Source: Euwallacea fornicatus (Eukaryota > Arthropoda > Insecta > Coleoptera > Curculionidae). From it: DNA of 64,000 nucleotides. The DNA is taken from positions 186,001 to 250,000 of the forward strand of contig NC_089579.1 of NCBI RefSeq assembly GCF_040115645.1, in the 5' to 3' direction. This document shows, piece by piece, positions 1 to 10,440 of the stretch. Under the pieces are notes generated by a model. That model searched no databases. It was not told where the DNA came from and saw nothing but the letters and a program-made list of their open reading frames with translations. The translations under genes were made by a program, and so were the position numbers. How positions within the stretch are numbered: the first letter of the stretch is position 1; each line of letters opens with the position of its first letter.

Positions 1-10
1 GTTGACTCAC

Positions 11-318
11 AGGTCGTTCAGGAAAAAGCATACCCGACTCACGATGTCCTCGTGTTGTCCCGAATAGTCCAAGTTTAGAATGTGACAGACCGCCATCAAA
101 TCGCTTAAGTTCAATTGATCTTTGGTCTCTGTTAGTTTTGTCTGATAGTCACTCGATTCTTTGTCTAGGTTAAAACCAGGAAATTCCTTCAAATTCCTTC
201 TAGTTTGTCGACCTTGAGCCTCTTCGCCGTAAGCAGCAACATGCAACGCTTGAACTGCTTTTAGTTTGGAGTTTGTGATATTTTGCGCAATTCTTTCAAT
301 ATCCTCCAAAGTGGTCAT
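11..318 (-). CDS. DEK-like protein, N-terminal exon (partial gene)
   Basis: An exon of 102 codons starts at the ATG at 318 and runs off the left edge. The apparent stop at 7-9 lies inside a canonical donor (GTGAGT on the minus strand, positions 10-5), so the coding sequence is probably spliced onward. The order of motifs matches the N-terminal domain of DEK: a 'LEDIERI' start, a 'FPGFNLDKESSDY' stretch, then a SAP-like helix pair 'LMAVCHILNLDYSGQ' and 'EDIVSRVCFFL'. DEK proteins bind DNA and act on chromatin, RNA splicing and histone deposition in the nucleus. The family assignment rests on remembered motif order, not a search. Vertebrate DEK has a longer acidic N-terminus, so an upstream exon is possible. 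Confidence 0.6.
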
Positions 319-597
319 AATTGAGCACGTAACTGATATTAAGCTAATATTCCAAAAATACGAAAATGAGATACGATGCGTTTTTCTGTTTACGTAGAAT
401 TAACTTGGAATGACCATTCAAAAGTAACAATCGAGACACAATCGGGATTACAAAGCAATAAATCTACTAATACTGTAAAGCTAAACTAGTTTATATATCC
501 TACCTTACTCACTCTTATCTGTCGATCGCGTATACTTTTCCGCACTACACCTCACCTCACGGAATTAACCACTGTTATCACTCTCAACTCCCACTGT
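319..597. other. Upstream region of the DEK-like exon
   Basis: A+T-rich sequence between the DEK-like start codon and the minisatellite. It would hold the 5' UTR and promoter of the minus-strand gene. No distinct motif was recognised. Confidence 0.3.
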
Positions 598-1185
598 GAT
601 CCGCTTCGCTGTCGTCGTCGTTGCCTTAGAGATTTCGTCGTTATCACCGTCGTCGTTGCCTTAGAGATTTCGTCGTTATCACCGTCGTCGTTGCCTTAGA
701 GATTTTGTCGTTATCACCGTCGTCGTCGTTACCCTTCTGGTATTAGTGATTTCGTCGTTATCACCGTCGTCGTTGTTACCCTTCTGGTATTAGTGATTTC
801 GTCGTTATCACCGTCGTCGTCGTTACCCTTCTGGTATTAGTGATTTCGTCGTTACCCTTCTGGTATTAGTGATTTCGTCGTTATCACCGTCGTCGTCGTT
901 ACCCTTCTGGTATTAGTGATTTCGTCGTTACCCTTCTGGTATTAGTGATTTCGTCGTTATCACCGTCGTCGTTGTTACCCTTCTGGTATTAGTGATTTCG
1001 TCGTTATCACCGTCGTCGTTGTTACCCTTCTGGTATTAGTGATTTCGTCGTTATCACCGTCGTCGTCGTTACCCTTCTGGTATTAGTGATTTCGTCGTTA
1101 CCCTTCTGGTATTAGTGATTTCGTCGTTATCACCGTCGTCGTCGTTACCCTTCTGGTATTAGTGATTTTGTCATTACCACCGTCT
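598..1185. repeat. GTCGTC-rich minisatellite with two unit types
   Basis: Direct tandem repeats. The left part has about three 35-bp units carrying GCCTTAGAGATTTCGTCG. The rest alternates 47-bp units carrying ACCCTTCTGGTATTAGTGAT plus TTATCACCGTCGTC with 29-bp units that lack the TTATCACC part. All share TTTCGTCGTTATCACCGTCG or part of it. No open frame crosses it. Confidence 0.9.
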
Positions 1186-1242
1186 TTAAAATTGTTACCC
1201 AAGATCCCGGTTGAGCCCCCAAAATTGTAGGTTTTTCTTTTT

Positions 1243-1573
1243 GTTGTCTAGGGTGTTTATTTGCAATTCGGATAGGTACCGATTGAACCAAGGAATAAGG
1301 GCTCGAACAAAGAATGGTTCGTGGTGCTGGCTCGCAGCAGCCAGATGTGGTAACGGTCGCCAGCCTCTAATTCAGGTACGACACTGTTTCATTACCCCCA
1401 AAAGGGGGGGGGGGGCACTTAGGATTTGGACAAGGAGGATCTCTCTCTGGTCGGGAACGGTGCCGAGTGAACAGTAAACTAAGTAACGCGAGTGCTTTCT
1501 TTCATCTAATTAAGTTACCATTTAAGCCTTTAACTGTTACCTATCCGAATTGCAAAGAAACACCCTCGACAAG
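1243..1573. repeat. Dispersed repeat with inverted ends, copy 1
   Basis: The left end (1243-1279, TTGTCTAGGGTGTTTATTTG...) is repeated in inverted form at the right end (1532-1572, ...CAAAGAAACACCCTCGACAA), giving arms of about 35 bp. The interior has a G-run at 1406-1416. A second copy lies at 17240-17540 in the opposite orientation. This could be a non-autonomous DNA element or a rearranged piece of a larger one; no coding capacity was recognised. Confidence 0.6.
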
Positions 1574-1620
1574 AAAAAGGAAAGCCTACAATCGTGATAA
1601 ATTAACTGTTTTAAATAGCC

Positions 1621-2639
1621 TCACAGAAAAAAGTCGCAGGGCGTTAGATCTGGGGAACGTGCAGGCCAAGAATTGGGTGCGTTCCGTCCTATCCATCTGT
1701 TAGGAAACTTATAATTTAAGTGGTCGTGAACTTCTCGTATGAAATGTGGCGGAGCTCCAACATGTAGATATCGCATATTCTCTCTCACATTTAAAGGAAC
1801 ATCTTCTAATAAGTCTGGTAGATTGTTTTGAAGAAAGCCTATATAATGTTCCCCTGTCAGACGATTAGGTAAAAAGTGAGGTCCAATAATCATGCCATTT
1901 ACTACGCCAGGCCAAACATTTACCGAAAATCTGTGCTGAAAATCGCTTCTTTTCACAGCATGCGGATTTTCTACTGCCCAAACATGGTTGTTGTGGAAAT
2001 TATTCACACCATTTCTTGTAAACGTAGCCTCGTCGGTAGCCAAAATTAATTTGGTAAAATTTTCATTTACGCTGTACTCGTGTAAAAGCCACTGACAAAA
2101 GTCAACTATTTTAAGATAATCTTCGGGTTGTAACGCTTCTACTCGTTGATAATGGTAGGAATAAAATTGTTCTTGTCGTACAGTTTCCCAGACTTTACTA
2201 TGAGCAACTCCTACTCGAGCTGCTATGGACCTAGTGCTCGTTGCTGGGTCGTTTTCGACAATTTCTCAAATGTCATTTTCAATCTCTACTATTTCCCGTG
2301 GAGGAGGTCTTCCAGCGTAACCCCCTCGTTTTTCCTTTAAATACCCCGTTTTGCGAAGGCTTATAACTAAACTTACAAACATCCGCGGAAAAAATGGGCA
2401 CACCCAGTATCAGTACTAAACAAACAATTGTTTACTTCTAAAATATTTTTACAACGCAAAAGTCGAAAACGACAAAAAATCAGATTTGTATTAAAGTTTT
2501 TAAATTTAAATTTTTCTAATTAGTTATTAATAATTGCTTCATTCTGCAACTTTTATATAAACAATTTTTGGTAAACCGACTTCTCTTTACGAGTTCTACC
2601 AGCTGTTCAAATAAATGACTCAACTTTGACAACACCCTG
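1621..2639 (-). pseudogene. DD41D Tc1/mariner transposase remnant, copy 1
   Basis: Reading right to left, the element begins at 2639 with the terminal CAGGGTGTT (TA at 2640-2641). It encodes a degraded helix-turn-helix region around 2340-2050 with a stop, then the DDE domain. The first catalytic aspartate is in 'ATDEATFTRNG'. The second is lost: the motif reads 'LHVGAPPHF', valine for aspartate. The third lies in 'SPDLTPCDFF'. By comparison with 7051-8544 the second-to-third spacing is 41 residues, which places it in the DD41D group (rosa/VS-like). The 3' part is missing past the third motif. Not active. Confidence 0.75.
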
Positions 2640-3245
2640 TATTTACCACTCTATGGATTTTGCTCGCCTAAATAGATTCAGGTTTCGGCAGTACATTTAA
2701 GATAAAACGCTTCATGGCAAGAACTCACCTCATCAAATTAAACAAATCATAATTGAGAAATGTCGTTCCGAAGTGAGACAAGTTGACATCACTAACGATT
2801 TAAACTTGCATGAAAGTGTTGTTTTCGAGAAAATTCAAATGATACAAAGTCGAGGGACCCTCGCCGGTGTTCCTAACCCTGGAACACCCAGAGACACGAC
2901 CTCATCCACAGACAAGTTAGTGAGAAGATGCGGTTTAAAAAAATCTATTTGTGTCTGCTGAGGGTATGCCCATCGATTTTCATTTCTGTTAGATCAATTG
3001 GAAGATGCCTGTGCCAGGAAAAACTGTACACTAGAAGACCTGTCAAAAAACCTTTCATATTTAAAAAAAATAGACTTAAATTTGCCTTGGAACCTTCAGT
3101 CTGCAGAAGTGGCCGAAATTATTGCAACTTTTATAATTTTCAAAAATAGTTTTTCACAGTTAATGATTTATCCTAAATTATGGTGGTAAAGTGTTCTTAG
3201 GGTGACACCAAATAAATGAATGACTCAATTTTGAGAACACTCTGT
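2640..3245 (+). other. Tc1-like N-terminal remnant and unassigned sequence
   Basis: At about 2740-2950 a plus-strand frame resembles the N-terminal paired-type DNA-binding region of Tc1 transposases ('RQVDITNDLNLHES', then 'TPRDTTSSTDKLVRR'). It is followed by short unassigned frames to 3190. No DDE domain follows. The segment ends where the satellite array begins. Confidence 0.35.
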
Positions 3246-4288
3246 ACATGTCAGTAGATCATTCATGAAGCGAGTTCAATATCTCAATACACTGAAAGTG
3301 CGTGGCTTGACTGCAATATACTGAATTCCCACATTTTATAACATCTGGGAACTCCCCCACAATAGTATATTTTATAATTTGATAATGTATGAATTAATTA
3401 CTTAAAAATGTTTTATACGTTTTCGTATGGCGTTAATATCTAATATAGTGAATATTTGTGAATTATTTTTATTCACACGACCGCGAGCCGCTATCACCTC
3501 TAACACCCAATAGAAGGTAATAGCATTGACATAATAGAATCACATTTTTTCCTATTCAGGAGGAAAATCTTCGAAAGAACACTTTGTCGTACGTTTTGGT
3601 GATCGGATGGCGTGGAAGACATCTCTGTGCCTTTCCACTAAAATCTCGACATTCTTTGCCCACATTCATCTTCTTTGATAACATTTTTAAATAAACAAAA
3701 TTAAGAAGTAAGGAAATTTTATGTAAATAAAAAATATGCTCGCACAAACCCATACATTATGCTCATGGAGTGAGTTTGATATTTCAATGGATTGAAACCG
3801 ATAGATTTGTTAGCAATACACTAAATATCCGAGTTTTGTGACTTCTGGTAACCCCCCAATAATAGCACATTTTAGAATTTGATAAATTATGAATACACTA
3901 CTTGAAAATGTCCTATATACTTTCGTATGGCGTTAATGTTTAATATAGTGAATATTTGTGAATTATTTTCGTTTACGCAGCCGTTATTACGTCTAACACA
4001 CAATTGAAGGTAATAATCTTGACATAGTACAAAGACATTTTTTCTTGTTCACGACGAAAACCTTCAAAAGGAAAACTTACCGTATGTTTTGGTGACCGAG
4101 TAACGTGGGATTCACCTCTATACTTAACCATTAAAATTTTGACATTCTTTGCCCACATTCATCTTCTTTGATAACATTTTTAAAGAAATAAAATTAAGGA
4201 GTAAAGAGATTTTAGGTAAATAAGAAAGAAGCTCGCACCAGTCCATATATGTATCTGTGATTATATCGCTCATGAAACGAGTTAAATA

Positions 4289-5377
4289 CACTGACTTTCA
4301 AAAAAACCGCAACATCTAGAAGAACACATCGTACAAGTTTGAGATTCTGGCATTACGTTGGGTCGGGTAATGGATAAAAACGATCAAAATATCAAAAGAA
4401 AATTATTGTGAATAAGTGAAAAAATTTAATAATAATTTAATAATTATAATCTCCTCTTAAATTAATACATTCCTGTAAGCGACGTGACATGCTTAAAATT
4501 AAATTGTCAATATCTTCCTGTGGTATTGTATCCCAGGCAATCTGCACCTGCTCGCGGAGTTCATCTATGGTCTCTGGAGGACAAGCTAAACGTTGAAGTC
4601 TCCGACCCATTATATCCCATACATGCTCTATTGGGACAAATCTGGAGAGCGAGCTGGCCAAGGCAAAGTATCCAAATTTTCAGCTTCCAAATACCTCGAA
4701 GTATCGTTGGCTACATTTGGTTGCGCATTATCCTGTTGAAATGTGCTTCCAGGATGGTCGTGCATGTATGGTACAAGAACCGGTTCTAAGACACTATTAA
4801 TGCACCTCTGAGCATTTAATCTATCATAAATGAAAACAAGAGGAGACCGACTACCATACTGGATGGCACCCCAAACCACAACACCTGGTGTTAAACCAGA
4901 ACGACGCCTTTCCAAAAAGTCCAAATTTAATCGCTCTCCTCTCCGCCTTCTAACACGTGACCGTCCATCAGATCGCCATAAACAAAATCGGCTCTCATCA
5001 CTGAACACGATTCTTCTCCACTCATCCGCCCATTGCACTCTCAGACGGCACCACTCCAGTCGGGCCACCCTGTGGTTTCGTGATAATGGAAGCCGACCCA
5101 TAGGACGATATGAATTTAGTCCAAAACTTCGAATTCTGCGATACATCGTACTAAGGGAGACCCTTCGATTTAGGATGGATACCCAGTTAGCACCAAGAGA
5201 CGGAATTGTTTCAAACGAGGCTCCAGTCGCTGAACGACGAAGTCGCCGGTCTTCGCGTCGGTTCGTCATTCTTGGACGGCCACTACCACGATGACGATTT
5301 ACTGACCCTTCGTTCGTTAGACCAATCTCTCCATACAATGCGTTCTTCTTGGTGTTGCGGTTTTTTGACAGTCAGTG
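4289..5377 (-). mobile_element. Tc1-like DD34E transposon, copy 1
   Basis: The ends are inverted repeats starting CACTGACTTTCAAAAAAACC on the left and, inverted, CACTGACTGTCAAAAAACCG on the right. TA duplications lie at 4287-4288 and 5378-5379. Length is 1089 bp, short for a Tc1 element. The insertion is in the satellite. A second, very similar copy is at 8892-9971. Confidence 0.9.
4437..5338 (-). pseudogene. Tc1-like transposase (copy 1), frameshifted
   Basis: Two overlapping frames make one transposase of about 310 codons: 5338-4628, then 4661-4437. Visible motifs are 'VFSDESRFCLW' (first Asp), 'FQQDNAQPNVAND' (second Asp) and 'SPDLS' followed in the other frame by 'PIEHVWD' (Glu). The second-to-third spacing is 34 residues, as in Tc1. 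The frame breaks exactly at SPDLS/PIEH: this copy reads TATTGGGACA where copy 2 reads TATTGGGGACA, so a single G was lost. Most of the N-terminal DNA-binding region is absent or out of frame. Confidence 0.85.
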
Positions 5378-5416
5378 TATTTCAATGCACTGAAACTGGT
5401 AGACTCGATAGTAATA

Positions 5417-6608
5417 CCAGTTCTACCGGTATGAAATGAGCGCTATTTTGTGAAAATAAAACTCCAATTTTAACAAGGAAAGAAAAAAAAATTATTCAAA
5501 ATATTGACCATTGCTTTCCACACATTTCGACCACCTTTCTGGCAATTTATGGATACTACGCCAATAGAAATGTGTCTCTTTGTCATCAAACCAATGAGAC
5601 ACTCAATTTTCTTCTTCTTCGTAGGAATCGAAGTGCTGCTCAGCCAATGCGTGTCCTATCGATAAAAACAAATGGTAGTCCGAAGGAGCCAAATCTGGTG
5701 AACACGGAGGACGGGGTAGCAACTCCCAACCAAGTGTTTTGATGGTATCCTGAACCGGTGGTGCTTTTTGTGCAGGTGCGTTGTCATGGAGCAAAATTAC
5801 CTTACCGTGTCTTCTGGCCCGTTCTGATCGTTTTTCGATCAATGCATTGTTTAAATTAATCAATTGTTGTCGGTAGCGAACAGTATTGACGGTTTCACCA
5901 GGTTTTAAAAGCTCGTGGTGCACCACGCCTTTCTGATCCCACCTAACACACAGCATTGCCTTCTTGCCGAATCGATCAGGTTTTGCAGTCGATGTTGATG
6001 GTTGTCCCGAATTAACCCACGATTTTTTCCATTTAGGATTTTGAAAATAAATCAATTTTTCATCTCCAGTAACAATTCGATGCAAAACTGATTTTCTTTC
6101 ATTCAATTCAGCTTTTAAACGATCAGAAATTGTTCGTTGTGCAACATTTAACATTTCTGCCATTTGCTTTTGACTTAAAGCGTCATCTTCATCCAATATC
6201 GATTGCAATTCGACGTCTTCGAACTTTTTTGGTGGTCTGCCACGTTCTTCATTTTGCACATCAAAATTGTTATTTCTGAATCGTTGAAACCATCTTTTGC
6301 ACGTTGCTTCTGATGAAGCATGATCACCATATGCCTCGACAAGCATTCGATGCGTCTCTGCAGCACTTTTCTTCAAATGAAAGCAAAAAGTTAATTCTTT
6401 CCGCAAATCATCATTTTGTGGTACAAAATTCGACATTTTTGGCTCATTGAAATAATATATTGGTATTTGTTCAAGGACTTGATTTGTACTAAATATGCTT
6501 GTCAGGTTGCATACCAACCAAGCAAACCAAAAAAATGGTTTGTTTACAACAAATGCCCTATATCGAGACATTTATATCCTGACACTCCCTTCATGTCGGT
6601 ATACCTGG
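5417..6608 (-). mobile_element. Mos1-like mariner, copy 1
   Basis: The ends are CCAGTTCTACCGGTATGAAA at the left and, inverted, CCAGGTATACCGACATGAAG at the right. They are flanked by TA at 5415-5416 and 6609-6610. Length is 1192 bp, 93 bp shorter than copy 2 (1285 bp), which is fully explained by two in-frame deletions in the transposase. Inserted in the satellite 37 bp from the Tc1 copy. Confidence 0.9.
5492..6436 (-). pseudogene. mariner transposase DD34D (copy 1), internally deleted
   Basis: The start used is the ATG at 6436 ('MSNFVPQND'), the usual start in this group; an in-frame ATG further upstream is not expected to be used. The N-terminal helix-turn-helix part includes 'CKRWFQRF'. 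Catalytic residues are all present: 'TGDEK', 'LLHDNAPA' and 'SPDLAPSDYHLF', with 34 residues between the last two. Thirteen residues are missing after 'DRLKA' and eighteen after 'ELNER' relative to copy 2. A TGG-to-TGA change at 5603-5605 ends the frame early; the remnant continues to the original stop at about 5492. Confidence 0.9.
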
Positions 6609-7050
6609 TATGTACCAAATCCCCAAATTTTGTCATTTCCGGGAACCCCACAACCATAGTACATTTTAAAATTCGACAAAACATGAATACATTAATTACA
6701 AATTTTCAATACGTTTTTCATGGCATTAATATCTAATATAGTGAATATTTGTGAATTATTTTTGTTGTTACGGCCACGTGTCGCAATCACGTCTAACATC
6801 CAAGTGATGCTAACAACCTTGACGTAACACAATCACAGTTCTTTTTGGTCACAAGAAAAGTTTTCAAAAAGACACTCGACCAGAGGTTCTGGTGATCGTG
6901 TATCGTGAGATGTGGGATCCACCTCACTGCTTATCCACTAAAAACTCGACATTCCTTGTACACCTTCACCTTCCTTAATAATATTTAAATAAACAAAAAT
7001 AAGAAGCAAAGATATAAGTTTTTAAAAAGATGCTGGTATAAACCCATATA

Positions 7051-8544
7051 CAGGGTGTTTCAAAAACCTGTTGCCGAACTTTAGGGGGTTATAAAGGACG
7101 ATAAGTTAAATCATTTTGCCTCATAAACATATATCCGGAAAAGAGTCGTTAAGGCACTAGACAAAAAAAATGGTTAAAAACGTTAAAGAATTCACACGTT
7201 ATTGTATATTTGTCTTCTAAGGTGTTTATGAAAAAAGAAAAACAATAAAGCATTACAACAGTTGTTCAAAATTGCGGCCACCGACTTGTTGACATGCGGT
7301 CGTACGCCGAACCGTTGGTTGACGAACTCGAAAAAGAACATGTGGATCTTCCTGAACAGAGTGGCTTGCAGCCATCACCCTTCCAAGCAATTCTTCTTCT
7401 GTTGTTACAGGCATTCTGTGAACAAGAATCATAAAATCAGTTCAAAAAAAGAAATCGAGAGGTGTTAGATCTGGATTCCGGGCCGGCCCGTTAACGGGTC
7501 CACCTCGTTCAATCCACCTGTCAGGAAATTGTAAGTTTAAATGGTCCCGAACGTCGCGAGTAAAATGTGCCGGAGCTCCGTCATGCTGATACCACCTCCT
7601 TTGAGGAATGTTCAACAGAACGTTTTCAAGCAACTCAGGGAGAATTTCTTCTAGGAATGTTAAATAGATTTGACCATTTAAGAGTGGGGGTAGCAGGCAC
7701 AGTTCAATACCTTGATCTCCTATTATGCCAGCCCACACGTTGATAGAGAATTGTTATTGATTAGAGTTCTCAAATATTCTATGAGAATTTTGATTGCTCC
7801 AAATATGACCATTACGGCTATTGAAGTAACCTTCTCGAGTAAAGCAAGTTTCATCGGTAAACAGAATAACTGAACTAAAGTCGAGCTGTTGAGCACATCT
7901 TCCCAAAAACCGGCGACGAAAGTTTATTCTTGGATCGCAATGTTCTTGTGTCAAATTCTGAACTTTTTGAAAATGACAAGAGTGAAGTAACTGTTCATGA
8001 AGTAGACGCTATACTGATGTTGTTGAATTTCCTCTTTGATTTGCTATTGCTCGCACGCTGGTGAACGGTCTTGCTTCCACTTGGTACATTACTTTTTCCT
8101 CCATCTCCATTGAACGAGCCGCCCTAGGTCGACCCATACCGCCATTTCGTTTAAAATTTCCCTTTTCTCTTAGACGAAGGTATATTGAGACGAATAATCT
8201 AGGGGATGGATGTAGACGGTTAGGAAAGCGTTGAGCATAGAGTCGAGCAGCTTCCCAACTATTGCACCTTGCTTCTCCATAAATCAGATGGATATCAGCC
8301 ATTTCCTCAAAACTAAAATATTCCATTGCAAAAGCGCTATTAACTTTAAGTATCGCTTTAGTAGTAGAAAATGAGAATAAATGAAATACAAAAACATGTG
8401 TATTCTTTAACATTTCTAACAATTTTTTATCTAGTGACTTAACGATTCGTTCGCGAAGATACATATGTTTATAAGACAAAATGATTTAATGTATCGTCCC
8501 ATATAACCTTCTAAAGTTTGGCAACATGTTTCTGATACACCCTG
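7051..8544 (-). mobile_element. DD41D Tc1/mariner element, copy 2 (complete ends)
   Basis: Length 1494 bp. The left end CAGGGTGTTTCAAAAACCTG and the inverted right end CAGGGTGTATCAGAAACATG match over about 70 bp (also GTTGCC.AACTTTAG and TTAAATCATTTTG). TA duplications are at 7049-7050 and 8545-8546. Inserted in the satellite. Confidence 0.9.
7262..8326 (-). pseudogene. DD41D transposase (copy 2), several frame breaks
   Basis: The start is probably the ATG at 8326. Parts in order: a helix-turn-helix region with 'DIHLIYGEARCNSWEAARLY' (8326-8009); a first DDE block with 'LFTDETCFTREG' (7954-7754); a second block with 'YQHDGAPAHFTRDVRDHL' and 'PARNPDLTPLDFF' (7738-7442); and a C-terminal piece in another frame to about 7262 ('ELLGRVMAA', 'QRFGVRPHV'). 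There are 41 residues between the second and third aspartates, hence DD41D. At least two frameshifts make it inactive as read. Confidence 0.85.
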
Positions 8545-8891
8545 TATATGTGAGTACATTATTCATGAAGACAGTTCAATATTTTGGTGCATTGAGACTG
8601 CGAAGCTTAATAGTAATTTACCAAATCCTCGAATTTTTTTATTTCTGAGAACCCCCAACAATAATACATTTAACAATTTGATAATGTATTAATACATTAC
8701 TTAAAATTGTTCTATACGCTTTCGTATGGCGTTAATATCTAATATAGTGAATATTTGTGAATTATTTTTGTTCACGCAGCCGCGGGCCGCTATCACATCT
8801 TTTCTTCATTTTTTACAAGTTACAATCTGTCCCAAATTAGATTACATGGACAGTAAGCGACTATTCTTACAGAGAAGGGAAAATGAAACTA

Positions 8892-9971
8892 CACTGACTT
8901 TCAAGAAAACCGCAACACCAAGAAGAACACATCGTACACGTTTGAGATTCTGGCATTACGTTGGGTCGGGTAATGGATAAAAACGATCAAAATATCAAAA
9001 GAAAATTATCGTGAATAAGTGAAAAAATTTAATAATAATTTAATAATTATAATCTCCTCTTAAATTAATACATTCCTGTAAGCGACGTGACATGCTTAAA
9101 ATTAAATTGTCAATATCTTCCTGTGGTATTGTATCCCAGGCAATCTGCATCTGCTCGCGGAGTTCATCTATGGTCCCTGGAGGGCGAGCTAAACGTTGAA
9201 GTCTCCGACCCATTATATCCCATACATGCTCTATTGGGGACAAATCTGGAGAGCGAGCTGGCCAAGGCAAAGTATCCAAATTTTCAGCTTCCAAATACCT
9301 CGAAGTATCGTTGGCTACATTTGGTCGCGCATTATCCTGTTGAAACGTGCTTCCAGGATGGTCGTGCATGTATGGTACAAGAACCGGTTCTAAGACACTA
9401 TTAATGCACCTCTGAGCATTTAATCTATCATAAATGAAAACAAGAGAAGACCGACTACCATACTGGATGGCACCCCAAACCACAACACCTGGTGTTAAAC
9501 CAGAACGACGCCTTTCCAAAAAGTCCAAATTTAATCGCTCTCCTCTGCGCCTTCTAACACGTAACCGTCCATCAGATCGCCATAATCAAAATCGGCTCTC
9601 ATCACTGAACACGATTCTTCTCCACTCATCCACCCATTGCACCCTCAGACAACACCACTCCAGTCGGGCCACCTTGTGGTTTCGTGATAATGGAAGCCGA
9701 CCCATAGGACGATATGAATTTAGTCCAAAACTTCGAATTCTGCGATACATGGTACTAAGGGAGACCCTTCGATTTAGGGTGGCTACCCAAGAGAAGGAAT
9801 TGTTTGAAACGGGGCGCCTGTCGCTGAACGACGAAGTCGCCGGTCTTCGCGTCGATTCGTCATTCTTGGACGGCCACTACCACGATGACGATTTACTGAC
9901 CTTTCGTTCGTTAGACCAATCTCTCCATACAATGCGTTCTTCTTGGTGTTGCGGTTTTTTGAAAGTCAGTG
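8892..9971 (-). mobile_element. Tc1-like DD34E transposon, copy 2
   Basis: Inverted ends CACTGACTTTCAAGAAAACC and, inverted, CACTGACTTTCAAAAAACCG are flanked by TA at 8890-8891 and 9972-9973. Length is 1080 bp and the sequence is very close to copy 1. It lies in the jockey 3' UTR; the uninterrupted form of that site is visible at about 43570. Confidence 0.95.
9040..9960 (-). pseudogene. Tc1-like transposase (copy 2), nonsense mutation
   Basis: The C-terminal 162 codons are open (9528-9040) and include 'FQQDNARPNVAND' and an intact 'SPDLSPIEHVWD', which copy 1 has frameshifted. Upstream, the first catalytic block reads F-stop-LW where copy 1 reads FCLW (TGT to TGA). A small deletion near 9790 also separates the copies. 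The two copies are broken at different places. Confidence 0.85.
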
Positions 9972-10440
9972 TAGAAACTAAAAATGAAAAGAACAGAAAG
10001 GGTCGAAGGGTGACTGACATCCCAACCTCCTCCCTATTAGAGGCCGAACCTGTCGCCAAGCTTCAGTGGGTTATGTCTGTTCAATCTACTGGAATATCTA
10101 GAAGAATCCAGGAGATTCACCACGAGGTGGTTGGGGTGATTGTTTAGTCGGATCATGTACCTTCTGGCACATATCTGGACTTCCTCTCTTATGGTTACTA
10201 TTTTGAGGTCGTTATGCAGAATAACGTACCAGGGGGCACCCGCTAGCGTGCGCATAGTCTTCGCCTGGAACCGCTGCAGGATCTCGATGTTGGAGTTGCT
10301 AGCAGCACCCCAGAGCTGGATACCATAAGTCCCAACTGGCTTGATAATGCTCTTATAAACTAGGACTTAGTTGTTCAGCCCTAGTTGTGATCGGTATCCG
10401 AGAATCCAGGCCAGACTCCTAACAATGCTATCCTGTATAT

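Larger units (their letters stand above)
3246..8800. repeat. Satellite array, monomer about 500 bp, split by transposons
   Basis: The segment TAATATAGTGAATATTTGTG and its surroundings recur at about 3431, 3931, 6724 and 8730. After removing the inserted transposons and one TA each, the spacings are 500, about 508 and about 510 bp. Monomers share an ordered set of landmarks: a CATGAA..GAGTT block, GAACCCCC, TTTCGTATGGCGTTAAT, GACATTCTTTGCCCAC and a GCTCGCAC-type end. Monomer 1 covers about 3246-3745 and monomer 2 about 3750-4250. The others are interrupted, and the last is cut at about 8798 by a jockey 3' end. No coding frame. Confidence 0.85.
8801..10440 (-). mobile_element. Jockey-type non-LTR retrotransposon 3' end (lineage A), copy 1
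   Basis: The minus strand carries the C-terminal end of a reverse-transcriptase ORF (10255-10037: 'GAPWYVILHNDLKIVTI', then 'LNNHPNHLV'), then a 3' UTR that ends at about 8805 in TAACTTGTAAAAAATG. A Tc1 element is inserted in the 3' UTR (8892-9971). Further copies of this 3' end are at 39061-39160 and 43486-43990. The 5' side is truncated at about 10440. Confidence 0.75.

Noticed and set aside
598..1185. CRISPR-like or telomeric array
   Set aside because: No spacers and no TTAGG-type repeat; it is a minisatellite.
4830..5294. 154-codon plus-strand ORF (also 9434-10147)
   Set aside because: Antisense shadow of the Tc1 transposase; the real protein motifs are on the minus strand.
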